Made by a program: the position numbers and the translations under genes. DNA of 42,011 bases, from the NCBI GenBank assembly GCA_937944385.1, contig CALDYQ010000016.1, positions 1-42,011 on the forward strand. Reading direction: 5' to 3'. The notes under the pieces were generated by a model. It was not told where the DNA came from. It ran no database searches and worked only from the letters and a program-made list of their open reading frames with translations. Source of the stretch: an uncultured Burkholderiales bacterium. Lineage in GTDB: Bacteria; Pseudomonadota; Gammaproteobacteria; Burkholderiales; Casimicrobiaceae. How positions within the stretch are numbered: position 1 is the first letter of the stretch; each line of letters opens with the position of its first letter. Shown in pieces: positions 18,176-25,729 of this stretch.

Positions 18176-18216
18176 TTTACATATGCGTGACTGCGCATAG
18201 AATCAATCACGGTGAT
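18176..18216 (+). promoter_or_regulatory. sox promoter with embedded SoxR-type operator palindromes
   Basis: A -35 box TTTACA (18176-18181) and a -10 box TAGAAT (18198-18203), each one base from consensus, are 16 bp apart. The inverted repeat TATGCG-N6-CGCATA (18182-18199) fills the spacer between them. A second perfect palindrome, ATCAC-G-GTGAT, spans 18206-18216 around the expected start of transcription. An ArsR-family repressor bound here would block RNA polymerase, and soxR is the first gene downstream, so autorepression released by a sulfur compound is likely. The leader from about 18210 to the soxR ATG at 18380 is 170 nt and shows no gene. Confidence 0.6.
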
Positions 18217-18379
18217 ACGCAAACACTGCCGGTGTGCCTTGCCGCACAAAGGTAGATCAAGTCGGAGAGGGCAAGGGGGCCCACCATCCCCGATGTGCGG
18301 ATCTGTCGGATGGAAGTTTCCGGCGTGCCCATCGCGCAAGACGACGTCCTATCCGAGGTAATCACAAGGAGGTCATTCC

Positions 18380-18787
18380 ATGCACGAACTCGAGCCTTTG
18401 TTCGACAAGGTTGCGCGCTATTTCGCGCTCTTGTCGGACCCGTCCCGCCTCAAGATCATTCACGCGATCTGCAACGAGGAGCGGTCGGTCAACGCGGTGG
18501 CCGAGGCCACCGGCCTGTCCCAGCCAACCGCATCACGTCACTTGAGCGCGTTATTCATGACGGGCGCAGCGACACGACGCCGTGATGGCAATCAAGTTTT
18601 CTACAAGATCGCCGACAAGACTTTGACCGACATCTGCCGCACGGCCTGCGTCAGTCTCGTTGCGCGCGCCGATGAGGCGTCGAACGCCAATCTCGTCGAA
18701 CAAAGCGCACGATTCATGGTTCCATCGCGTGCGGCTACCGGGGATCGCGCGCGTCGCATGGTCGCCGTGGAGGCAGCAGTCAAATGA
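18380..18787 (+). CDS. soxR: ArsR-family repressor of the sox operon, SoxR
   Basis: This 135-residue winged-helix regulator of the ArsR/SmtB family has DPSRLKIIHAICNEERSVNA and the recognition helix LSQPTASRHLSALFMTG, then the wing ATRRRDGNQVFYKI. SoxR proteins repress sox genes in sulfur oxidisers and are thought to sense sulfane or persulfide through two conserved cysteines; here Cys51-region residues (HAICNEE) and the CRTAC pair are candidates. A near-perfect ribosome-binding site, AAGGAGG, precedes the ATG. The gene overlaps soxC by ATGA, so repressor and enzyme are coupled. It follows the operator-bearing promoter at 18176-18216. Confidence 0.9.
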   Translation: MHELEPLFDKVARYFALLSDPSRLKIIHAICNEERSVNAVAEATGLSQPTASRHLSALFMTGAATRRRDGNQVFYKIADKTLTDICRTACVSLVARADEASNANLVEQSARFMVPSRAATGDRARRMVAVEAAVK

Positions 18788-20160
18788 GAATGAACGAAAT
18801 GGTCACACCCGCTCCGCAGGGATTGAAGCGGCTCGGCCGCCTGCTCAAGGCGCCTGAATTCTTTGTCACCCGTGAATCGATGCAGATGTCGCGCGACGAC
18901 CGCCGCGACTTCATGCGCAAAGCCTTCCTCGCAGCCGGCGGTGCTGCGGGAGCGCTTGCGCCGATCGCCTCCGCAAGCGCACAGGCTGCGCCCGAGGGTG
19001 ACCCGAACATCCTCAAGCTGCCCGAGCACTCCACGGGGCTCGGCGCCCCGGTCGCCTCGACCGGCTACGGCAGCCCCTCCAAGTACGAAGCCAATCTCCA
19101 GCGGCGCGAGAGCCCAGGCCTCACCCGTGTCGGTGCCGCATCGGTGAGCTTTGCTCCCCTGCAGGGCTTCTTTGGCATCATCACGCCGAGCGGTCTGCAC
19201 TTCGAGCGGCATCACCAGGGCTGGTGGGACATCGATCCGACCAAGCACCGTTTCATGATCAACGGTCTCGTGAAGCAGCCCAAGGTCTACACGATGGACG
19301 ACCTGATGCGCATGCCGGCCGTGTCGCGCATCCACTTCATCGAGTGTGGTGCCAACACCGGTATGGAGTGGGGCAACGTGGCCGTACCGACCGTGCAGTA
19401 CACGCACGGCATGATCTCCTGCTGCGAGTTCACCGGCGTACCGCTCAAGTGGTTGCTCGATGACTGCGGCGCCGACTGGAAGCGCGGCAAGTTTGTGCTT
19501 GCCGAAGGTGCCGATGGATCGAGCATGACCCGCACCATCAACATCGAGAACGTCATGGACGACGTGCTCGTCGCTTGGGGAATGAACGGCGAGATGCTGC
19601 GACCCGAGAACGGCTATCCGCTTCGCTTGGTCGTGCCGGGCGTGCAGGGCGTGTCGTGGGTCAAGTACCTGCGCCGCGTCGAGCTGGGCGATAAGCCCTA
19701 CGGGACAAAGGACGAAGTGCTGCACTACGTCGACCTGATGCCTGACGGAACGCATCGTCAGTACACCAGCATCCAGGAAGTCAAGAGCGTGATCACTTCG
19801 CCCTCGGGCGGCCAGGTGCTCGTAGACAAGGGCTACTTCAACGTCACCGGCCTCGCCTGGAGCGGACGCGGCAAGATCCGTCGCGTCGATGTCTCTTTCG
19901 ACGGCGGCAAGAACTGGAAGCAGGCTCGGCTCGAGACGCCGGTGCTCGACAAATGCCTGACACGGTTCAACATCGATTGGACGTGGGACGGCCGGGATGC
20001 GATCCTGATGTCACGCGCCACCGACTCGACCGGTCACGTGCAGCCGTCGGTGAGCCAGCTTCGTGCGGTGCGCGGAACGCGCTCGATCTATCACAACAAC
20101 AAGATTCAAAGTTGGTTGGTCAAAGCGAACGGCGAGGTCAGCAATGTCCAGGTGGGTTGA
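18784..20160 (+). CDS. soxC: SoxC, molybdenum subunit of sulfane dehydrogenase
   Basis: This 458-residue protein of the sulfite oxidase family carries the molybdenum cofactor and, with SoxD, oxidises the sulfane sulfur bound to SoxY in the periplasm. A twin-arginine signal is visible (DRRDFMRKAFLAAGGAAG, residues 39-56). The molybdenum-binding cysteine is Cys188 in HFIECGANTGMEW, and the dimerisation domain (VDVSFDGGKNWKQARLE) follows. The start is the ATG that overlaps the soxR stop; an ATG six bases later is an alternative. Presence of soxCD implies full oxidation of thiosulfate to sulfate without stored sulfur globules. SoxD follows after one base. Confidence 0.96.
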   Translation: MRMNEMVTPAPQGLKRLGRLLKAPEFFVTRESMQMSRDDRRDFMRKAFLAAGGAAGALAPIASASAQAAPEGDPNILKLPEHSTGLGAPVASTGYGSPSKYEANLQRRESPGLTRVGAASVSFAPLQGFFGIITPSGLHFERHHQGWWDIDPTKHRFMINGLVKQPKVYTMDDLMRMPAVSRIHFIECGANTGMEWGNVAVPTVQYTHGMISCCEFTGVPLKWLLDDCGADWKRGKFVLAEGADGSSMTRTINIENVMDDVLVAWGMNGEMLRPENGYPLRLVVPGVQGVSWVKYLRRVELGDKPYGTKDEVLHYVDLMPDGTHRQYTSIQEVKSVITSPSGGQVLVDKGYFNVTGLAWSGRGKIRRVDVSFDGGKNWKQARLETPVLDKCLTRFNIDWTWDGRDAILMSRATDSTGHVQPSVSQLRAVRGTRSIYHNNKIQSWLVKANGEVSNVQVG

Positions 20161-20161
20161 T

Positions 20162-21226
20162 ATGAAGTACACATTGATTGCAGCCGCGCTCGTCGCGCTT
20201 GCGCTTCCGGTCGAAGCGCAGAACTTCAGTGGTTTGGGCCGTCCGGCGACACCCGCCGAGGTGAAGGCCTGGGACATCGACGTCCGGCCGGACTTCACCG
20301 GTCTGCCGCCCGGCAAAGGCAGCGTTGCCAAGGGCCAAGAGGTCTGGGAAGCCAAGTGCGAAAGCTGTCACGGCACCTTCGGCGAGTCCAATGAAGTCTT
20401 CACGCCCATCGTCGGCGGTACGACCAAGGCGGACATGAAGGAGGGCCGTGTGGCGAACCTGCGGAACGAAGCCTATCCCCAGCGCACCACCTTGATGAAG
20501 CTCTCCACGCTCTCCACGCTCTGGGACTACATCAACCGCGCCATGCCGTGGAACGCGCCCAAGACGCTGACCACCGAGGAGGTGTATGCAGTCGTTGCCT
20601 ATATCCTGCACCTAGGTGATATCGTACCGGCGGACTTCGTGCTCTCCGACGAGAACATCCGCGAGGTGCAGAAAACGCTGCCCAACCGCGACGGCAAAGT
20701 GTTTTTCCCAGGCATGTGGAGCGTGAAGGGTAAGCCAGATGTTCAAGGCTCTGCCTGCATGACCAATTGCAAGACCGAGGTGAAAATCACGAGCACGCTG
20801 CCCGATTACGCACGCAACGCTCATGGCCAACTGGCTGAACAGATGCGCATCATCGGTCCGTTCCGCGGCGCCGACACGCTGTCGCCGTCGCGTGCGCAGT
20901 TCGTTCCCATCGGCTCCGGTACTACGGGCGTCAAGGCCGCTTCGGCGGCTCCGGTGCAGTCGGCAGCCTCGGCGGGTCTCAAGCTGGCGCAGCAGCACGC
21001 ATGCATGGCCTGTCACGGCCTCAACAATAAGCTGGTCGGGCCTTCCATGGCGGACATTGCCAAGAAGTACGCCGACAAAAAGGGCGAAGCGATCGCCTAC
21101 CTCACTGGACGCATCAAGGCAGGCGGTTCAGGGATCTGGGGTACGGTCCCGATGCCTGCGCAAGCGCATGTCCCTGACGCAGACATTCGCGCGATCGCGG
21201 AATGGATCGCCGCTGGGAGGTTCTAA
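20162..21226 (+). CDS. soxD: SoxD, diheme cytochrome c subunit of sulfane dehydrogenase
   Basis: This 354-residue periplasmic cytochrome starts with a Sec signal (KYTLIAAALVALALPVEAQ). Two heme-binding motifs are seen: CESCH at residues 66-70 and CMACH at 281-285, with Met331 in PMPAQAH a likely axial ligand of the second heme. An extra cysteine pair lies in ACMTNCKTEVKI (199-203). An Ala/Ser-rich linker (about 257-272) joins the two cytochrome domains. It accepts electrons from SoxC and passes them to small cytochromes. Some SoxD proteins have lost the C-terminal heme domain; this one is complete. It follows soxC by a single base. Confidence 0.95.
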   Translation: MKYTLIAAALVALALPVEAQNFSGLGRPATPAEVKAWDIDVRPDFTGLPPGKGSVAKGQEVWEAKCESCHGTFGESNEVFTPIVGGTTKADMKEGRVANLRNEAYPQRTTLMKLSTLSTLWDYINRAMPWNAPKTLTTEEVYAVVAYILHLGDIVPADFVLSDENIREVQKTLPNRDGKVFFPGMWSVKGKPDVQGSACMTNCKTEVKITSTLPDYARNAHGQLAEQMRIIGPFRGADTLSPSRAQFVPIGSGTTGVKAASAAPVQSAASAGLKLAQQHACMACHGLNNKLVGPSMADIAKKYADKKGEAIAYLTGRIKAGGSGIWGTVPMPAQAHVPDADIRAIAEWIAAGRF

Positions 21227-21248
21227 CTAAGGTACGGCGCCGCTCTCT

Positions 21249-21316
21249 ATTCGCGCGAATGGGGCTTCCCCAAACGGGATAGCCCCAACTACGGTCAACT
21301 CGGCGCTGTCTACAAT
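21249..21316 (+). promoter_or_regulatory. soxD-soxY intergenic palindromes and possible internal promoter
   Basis: The 125-bp gap between soxD and soxY holds a perfect 12-bp palindrome, ATTCGCGCGAAT (21249-21260), directly followed by GGGG-CTT-CCCC (21261-21271), and a -10-like TACAAT at 21311-21316. No good -35 box is seen at the proper distance, so an internal promoter is only a possibility. The palindrome could be a second regulator site or an RNA processing signal between the soxCD and soxYZAXB parts. Confidence 0.3.
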
Positions 21317-21351
21317 CGTTCCTAACCTGTCATTACCCCTGAGGAGGACAC

Positions 21352-21828
21352 ATGAACATCACTTGCACCACGCGCCGTGAGGCGCTCAAGGCTGGCGGCA
21401 CTCTCGCTGCTGTCGTTGCTGCAGTTTCGGCGGGGCTTCTCCCGGCGTCTGTGCTTGCCAACTGGAACAAGGCCGCATTCGAAGCAAAGAAACTCGAGGA
21501 CGTGCTGTCTGCGATCGGTGCTGGCGCAGCTGCAGAGAAGTCGACCGATATCGTCATCAACGCGCCGGACATCGCCGAGAACGGTGCCGTCGTTCCCATT
21601 GCAGTCCAGAGCAAAATTCCAAACACCGAATCAATTGCGATTCTGGTCGAAAAGAACCCCAATCTCTTGGCGGCCAAGTTCGACCTTCCGGCAGGCACGG
21701 AAGCGAACGTTGGGACGCGAGTGAAAATGGGCCAGAGCTCGAACGTTCATGCAATCGTCCGGGCCGGTGGCAAGACCTATGTCGCTGTCAAGGAGGTGAA
21801 GGTCACGCTTGGCGGGTGCGGTGGTTGA
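21352..21828 (+). CDS. soxY: SoxY, sulfur carrier subunit
   Basis: This 158-residue protein carries sulfur intermediates covalently on a swinging C-terminal arm. The arm ends in the classical GGCGG with Cys156. A twin-arginine signal is present (TTRREALKAGGTLAAVVAAV), so it is exported folded, together with SoxZ which lacks a signal. The mature part is an immunoglobulin-like beta fold (DIVINAPDIAENGAVVPIAV). A strong GAGGAG site precedes the ATG. Unusually, 207 bp with tandem repeats separate it from soxZ; the two genes are normally adjacent. Confidence 0.96.
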   Translation: MNITCTTRREALKAGGTLAAVVAAVSAGLLPASVLANWNKAAFEAKKLEDVLSAIGAGAAAEKSTDIVINAPDIAENGAVVPIAVQSKIPNTESIAILVEKNPNLLAAKFDLPAGTEANVGTRVKMGQSSNVHAIVRAGGKTYVAVKEVKVTLGGCGG

Positions 21829-21924
21829 TACCCGTCGCTGGCTCGGGGGCGTGAGTATTCGGCTCACCGTCCTCTAGGTTAGTAGCCGAGAGGTAACCGT
21901 GTGACGTCACCGGTGTACCTTTGC

Positions 21925-21990
21925 GCCCTCGAACAACCCCCTCGAGCGACTCCCTCCGAGCGACCCCCTCGAGCGACCCCCTCGAGCGGC
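21925..21990 (+). repeat. Five tandem copies of a 13-nt unit between soxY and soxZ
   Basis: The unit is CCCCTCGAGCGAC. Copies run 21925-21937 (diverged), 21938-21950, 21951-21964 (one extra C), 21965-21977 and 21978-21990 (last bases changed); the second and fourth are identical. Three copies contain the palindrome CTCGAG and a fourth the variant CTCCGAG. A separate palindrome, GTGACGTCAC, lies just upstream at 21901-21910. The 207-bp gap has no evident gene. A unit of 13 is not a multiple of three, so it is not a coding repeat. Confidence 0.9.
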
Positions 21991-22035
21991 CTAATCCACG
22001 ACCGTCACGTCCAAAATTGAACTAAGGAGATCAAC

Positions 22036-22347
22036 ATGGCAGATCCAATGCGCATCCGCGCACAACTCAAAGGCGACACCACCGAAGTGCGTGTTCTCAT
22101 GGCGCACATCATGGAAACAGGAACACGCAAGGACAGCTCCGGACAGACCGTGCCTGCGCATTTCATCCAGACCATCACGGCAAAGCACGGCGAGAAAACG
22201 GTGCTCACCGCCTCTTTTGGTCCTGCGGTTTCACAGAACCCGGTGCTCAACTTCTCTTTCAAGGGCGGCGCCAAGGGCGACAAGGTCACTGTAACTTGGG
22301 TCGACAACAAGGGTGAGATGCGCACCGACGAGGCAACGATCAGCTGA
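22036..22347 (+). CDS. soxZ: SoxZ, sulfur carrier partner of SoxY
   Basis: This 103-residue protein has no signal peptide and forms the stable SoxYZ heterodimer that presents the sulfur-carrying arm to SoxAX, SoxB and SoxCD. Family segments are MRIRAQLKGDTTEVRVLMAH, METGTRKDSSGQTVPAHFIQ and a C-terminal VTVTWVDNKGEMRTDEA. Length is normal. AAGGAGA precedes the ATG. It needs SoxY for export by the Tat route. It sits after the repeat-bearing gap and before a 10-bp hairpin. Confidence 0.96.
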   Translation: MADPMRIRAQLKGDTTEVRVLMAHIMETGTRKDSSGQTVPAHFIQTITAKHGEKTVLTASFGPAVSQNPVLNFSFKGGAKGDKVTVTWVDNKGEMRTDEATIS

Positions 22348-22352
22348 TCCCG

Positions 22353-22384
22353 ATCCGGGCAGCGCCTGACCGCACTGCCCGGAT
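22353..22384 (+). terminator. 10-bp stem hairpin between soxZ and soxA
   Basis: The arms ATCCGGGCAG (22353-22362) and CTGCCCGGAT (22375-22384) are perfectly complementary around a 12-nt loop, directly after the soxZ stop. There is no T-tract. In an operon such a stem more likely stabilises the upstream mRNA, or causes partial termination, so that the abundant carrier SoxYZ is made in excess of SoxAX. Confidence 0.5.
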
Positions 22385-22420
22385 GTCAAGTAAGTTTCAC
22401 GTACGACAAGGAGAAGTCCA

Positions 22421-23236
22421 ATGAACCGTGTTTGGACCGACGCGCTCGTACTGGCTGGCGCGCTCGCCTTGCCAGCGCTCGCCATCGCGCAGCAAGATGC
22501 GCAAAAAGAGATCGAGCGCTACCGCCAACTGCTCGCGGATGGTAACCCCGCCGAACTGCTTGAGATGCGCGGTGAAGATTTGTGGAAGCAAAAACGCGGC
22601 CCTAAAAACGCGTCGCTCGAGCAGTGCGATCTCGGACTCGGCCCGGGCGTGGTCAAGGGGGCCTACGCCAAGCTGCCGAAGTACTTCGCAGACGTCGATC
22701 GCGTCATGGACGCAGAGACGCGTCTCATTCACTGCCAGAAGACTTTGCAAGGCTTCAGCGAAGAGGAGCTTACAAAGCGGCCCTACTCGCTTCGCGCGGG
22801 TGAACGGCAGACGGACCACGAAGCGTTGACCGCCTACATCGTTGGTCAGTCGCGCGGTATGAAGGTCGAAGTGCCCCAGTCCCACCCGAAGGAAATCGAA
22901 AGCTACAAGCGTGGCGAGAAGATGTTCTTTTGGAAGGGCGGTCCTTACGATTTTTCATGCTCTAACTGCCACGCGGTCGACAACCAACGAATTCGCCTAC
23001 AAGATCTTCCTAATTTCAATAATGCGTCAAGCGCGCAGCGAGCGTTTACGACTTGGCCCGCCTATCGGGTGAGTCAGGGGGCGATGCGCACGATGCAGTG
23101 GCGGCTGTACGACTGCTTCCGTCAGCAGCGTTTCCCCGAGCTCAAGTTCACTTCGCAAGCTTCCATTGACCTCATCACCTACATGGGGGTCAAGGCTGCT
23201 GGCGGAACGATGGATGCACCGGCAATCAAGCGCTGA
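22421..23236 (+). CDS. soxA: SoxA, catalytic cytochrome c subunit of SoxAX
   Basis: This 271-residue periplasmic protein begins with a Sec signal (DALVLAGALALPALAIAQ). With SoxX it joins thiosulfate oxidatively to the SoxY cysteine. A single CxxCH motif, CSNCH (residues 180-184), binds the active-site heme. The catalytic cysteine that becomes a persulfide is Cys232 in MQWRLYDCFRQQRFPE. The N-terminal domain has Cys69 and Cys105 but no CxxCH, so this is the monoheme type rather than the diheme type of some Alphaproteobacteria. A good AAGGAG site precedes the ATG, 36 bp after the soxZ-soxA hairpin. soxX follows after 14 bp. Confidence 0.95.
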   Translation: MNRVWTDALVLAGALALPALAIAQQDAQKEIERYRQLLADGNPAELLEMRGEDLWKQKRGPKNASLEQCDLGLGPGVVKGAYAKLPKYFADVDRVMDAETRLIHCQKTLQGFSEEELTKRPYSLRAGERQTDHEALTAYIVGQSRGMKVEVPQSHPKEIESYKRGEKMFFWKGGPYDFSCSNCHAVDNQRIRLQDLPNFNNASSAQRAFTTWPAYRVSQGAMRTMQWRLYDCFRQQRFPELKFTSQASIDLITYMGVKAAGGTMDAPAIKR

Positions 23237-23250
23237 CGAAGGGAACTACC

Positions 23251-23892
23251 ATGGCATTCAAACGCACACTCCTTGCCTCGATGGCCTCCGTCGCGCTGGT
23301 TGCGGGTTGCGCAGGCGTGATGACCGCGTCAGCACCAAAGGAACCGACGGACGCGGACGTCCTCGCGGTTTTGCAGGAGTCGTTCAAGGAGGCCGGACCG
23401 GCGAAGCTCGATCGTCTCAAGCCGACCGACCTCCAGGCCGCCTGCGCGGTAGCTAACCGCACGGGCAAGGATCTCGAGCCGGCAACCCGTGAGCGCCTTC
23501 AGAAGGCAGCACTCGAGGCGGTGAAATACCCGGCGGACGGCAAGTTCCTCGGTGACTGGAAGCGCGGCGAACAAATCGCGCAGAGCGGGCGCGGACTTCA
23601 GTTCAGTGACTCGCCAGACACGGTGAACGGCGGCAACTGCTACGCGTGCCACCAGCTGACCAAGGAAGAGATCTCCCACGGCAACATCGGTCCCTCGCTC
23701 TACAACTACGGTAAGCTGAGGGGAAATTCAGAAGCCATCTTGCGCTACACCTGGGCGCGGATTTGGAACAGTCACTCCTTCAACGCCTGTGCGAACATGC
23801 CGCGCTTCGGTGATGCCGGCATCCTGACCGAAGCGCAGATCAAGGACGTCATGGCGCTGCTCCTCGATCCACAAAGCCCAGTGAACAAATAA
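23251..23892 (+). CDS. soxX: SoxX, monoheme cytochrome c, with a lipoprotein-type signal
   Basis: This 213-residue partner of SoxA binds one heme through CYACH (residues 130-134), with Met183 in ANMPRFG the likely axial ligand. Residues 30-110 form an N-terminal extension of helices absent from the shortest SoxX proteins. The signal peptide ends in LVAGC with Cys20 where a lipobox cysteine would be, so the protein may be anchored in a membrane. Ordinary SoxX is soluble. No soxK gene follows, which fits the view that larger SoxX proteins do not need that extra subunit. The gene ends 32 bp before a strong terminator. Confidence 0.93.
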   Translation: MAFKRTLLASMASVALVAGCAGVMTASAPKEPTDADVLAVLQESFKEAGPAKLDRLKPTDLQAACAVANRTGKDLEPATRERLQKAALEAVKYPADGKFLGDWKRGEQIAQSGRGLQFSDSPDTVNGGNCYACHQLTKEEISHGNIGPSLYNYGKLRGNSEAILRYTWARIWNSHSFNACANMPRFGDAGILTEAQIKDVMALLLDPQSPVNK

Positions 23893-23923
23893 CCTAGCTT
23901 CAACGCCGGCGCAGTGCTGGCCG

Positions 23924-23968
23924 GGCGGTCCCGACGCGGTTCCCTACCGTTTCGGCACCGCCTTTTTT
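23924..23968 (+). terminator. Strong intrinsic terminator between soxX and soxB
   Basis: A long nested stem pairs GGCGGT (23924-23929) with ACCGCC (23957-23962), CCGA (23931-23934) with TCGG (23952-23955) and CGGT (23937-23940) with ACCG (23946-23949). Small bulges separate the helices and TCCCT forms the loop. Six T follow at once (23963-23968). This is the best intrinsic terminator in the window, yet the soxB ATG is only 17 nt further on. Confidence 0.8.
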
Positions 23969-23985
23969 ATCAGGCGGAACCCTTC

Positions 23986-25707
23986 ATGCAAAGACGTGAA
24001 TTCTTGAATGTCCTCGCTATCGCAGCAGCGGCAGGTGCAGTGCTTGACTCGAAGGACTTGCTCGCGGCAAACCGGCCCGATCGCTTCTACGATCTACCGC
24101 GCTTTGGGAACGTTCACTTTCTCCACATGACCGACTGCCACGCACAGTTGAAGCCGGTCTATTTTCGCGAGCCCAACGTCAATCTCGGTGTCGCCTCGAT
24201 GCTAAACCAGCCGCCGCATCTCGTCGGTGAACACCTGCTCAAACAGTTCAATATCCGTCGTGGTTCGCGTGAAGCGCACGCCTTCACCTACCTCGACTTC
24301 GAAGCCGCCGCCAAAACCTACGGAAAGGTCGGTGGTTTCGCGCATCTCGCTACCCTCGTCAAACGGATGAAAGCATCTCGTCCTGGAGCGCTCCTGCTCG
24401 ATGGTGGCGACACTTGGCAAGGTTCGGCTACCGCGCTCTGGACCAACGGTCAGGACATGGTCGATGTCTGCAAACAACTGACCGTCGATGTAATGACCGG
24501 ACACTGGGAATTCACGCTTGGCGCAAAGCGTGTGCAGGAAATCGTCGATAAGGATCTGAAAGGCAAGATCGATTTCGTTTGTCATAACGTCAAGACGACC
24601 GACTTCGAAGATCTGGTCTTTCCTCCGTACACGATTCGGGAGATGAACGGAATCCCGGTGGCCATCATCGGCCAGGCGTTTCCGTATACACCCATCGCAA
24701 ACCCCCGCTATCTCGTACCTGACTGGACGTTTGGTATTCAGGACCAGCATCTGCAAAAAATGGTTGACGAGGTCCGCGGCAAGGGCGCGCAGGTCGTCGT
24801 GGTCGTCTCCCACAACGGTATGGATGTGGATCTCAAGATGGCGTCGCGTGTCACCGGAATCGACGCGATCTTCGGCGGACATACGCATGACGGTGTGCCT
24901 GGCGCAATCCCTGTCAAAAATGCAGGTGGCACCACGCTCGTCACCAATGCCGGATCGAACGCCAAGTTTCTTGGCGTCATGGATTTCGATGTCAAGAACG
25001 GGCGTGTCGCCGACTTCCGCTACCGATTGCTACCGGTCTTCTCGAATCTCCTGCCGGCCGATCCGGAGATGGACGCGCTCATCACCAAAGTCCGTGCACC
25101 TTATGAGGCGAAGCTCAATGAGGTACTCGCCACGACCGATGGTCTGCTCTATCGTCGCGGCAACTTCAATGGAACCTGGGACCAGCTGTTGGTCGATGCA
25201 CTGATCGATGTCAAGGGCGCGCAGATTGCATTCTCCCCGGGATTCCGGTGGGGCACGTCAATCCTGTCTGGTCAGGCCATCACGCGCGAGCGATTGATGG
25301 ATCAGACGGCTACGACCTACTCGTACACCACCGTCACTGACATGACCGGCGAGACGCTCAAGACGGTCATGGAAGACGTCGCAGACAACCTGTTCAACCC
25401 TGATCCTTACTATCAGCAGGGCGGTGACATGGTGCGCGTGGGTGGGTTGACCTACACGATCGATCCGAGCGCCGGCGCTGGCAACCGCATCAGCGATATG
25501 CGGCTCGATGGCAAGCCGATCGAAGCCGGGAAGACCTACAAGGTCGCGGGCTGGGCACCGGTCTCCGAGGGCGCGCGCGACGCCAATACCGAGCCCGTCT
25601 GGGAAGTCGTCGAGCAGTGGCTGAAGGCCAAGCGCCGGGTGACCTCGCGTAGGCTCAACCAGCCGAAGATACTCAACACTGCTGGTAACCGTGGCGTTTC
25701 AATCTGA
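23986..25707 (+). CDS. soxB: SoxB, manganese sulfate thiol hydrolase
   Basis: This 573-residue periplasmic enzyme hydrolyses the SoxY-bound sulfone group to release sulfate. It carries a twin-arginine signal at the very N-terminus (MQRREFLNVLAIAAAAG). The two-domain 5'-nucleotidase-type architecture is seen: metal ligands in LHMTDCHAQL, LLLDGGDTWQGSATALW, MTGHWEFTLG, VVSHNGMDVDL and FGGHTHDG, then the C-terminal substrate domain. The ATG at 23986 is chosen because the signal starts there; a GTG at 23914 would put the terminator hairpin inside the gene. Its own ribosome-binding site is weak (GGCGGA). Confidence 0.96.
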   Translation: MQRREFLNVLAIAAAAGAVLDSKDLLAANRPDRFYDLPRFGNVHFLHMTDCHAQLKPVYFREPNVNLGVASMLNQPPHLVGEHLLKQFNIRRGSREAHAFTYLDFEAAAKTYGKVGGFAHLATLVKRMKASRPGALLLDGGDTWQGSATALWTNGQDMVDVCKQLTVDVMTGHWEFTLGAKRVQEIVDKDLKGKIDFVCHNVKTTDFEDLVFPPYTIREMNGIPVAIIGQAFPYTPIANPRYLVPDWTFGIQDQHLQKMVDEVRGKGAQVVVVVSHNGMDVDLKMASRVTGIDAIFGGHTHDGVPGAIPVKNAGGTTLVTNAGSNAKFLGVMDFDVKNGRVADFRYRLLPVFSNLLPADPEMDALITKVRAPYEAKLNEVLATTDGLLYRRGNFNGTWDQLLVDALIDVKGAQIAFSPGFRWGTSILSGQAITRERLMDQTATTYSYTTVTDMTGETLKTVMEDVADNLFNPDPYYQQGGDMVRVGGLTYTIDPSAGAGNRISDMRLDGKPIEAGKTYKVAGWAPVSEGARDANTEPVWEVVEQWLKAKRRVTSRRLNQPKILNTAGNRGVSI

Positions 25708-25729
25708 CCCGCTACTCGAGGGCCGTCCC

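Noticed and set aside
18234-18545. A small gene between tcdA and soxR
   Set aside because: It overlaps soxR, has no ribosome-binding site and no coding bias; the region is better explained as a promoter and leader.
21925-21990. CRISPR array
   Set aside because: The 13-nt units are directly adjacent with no spacers, and there are no cas genes.
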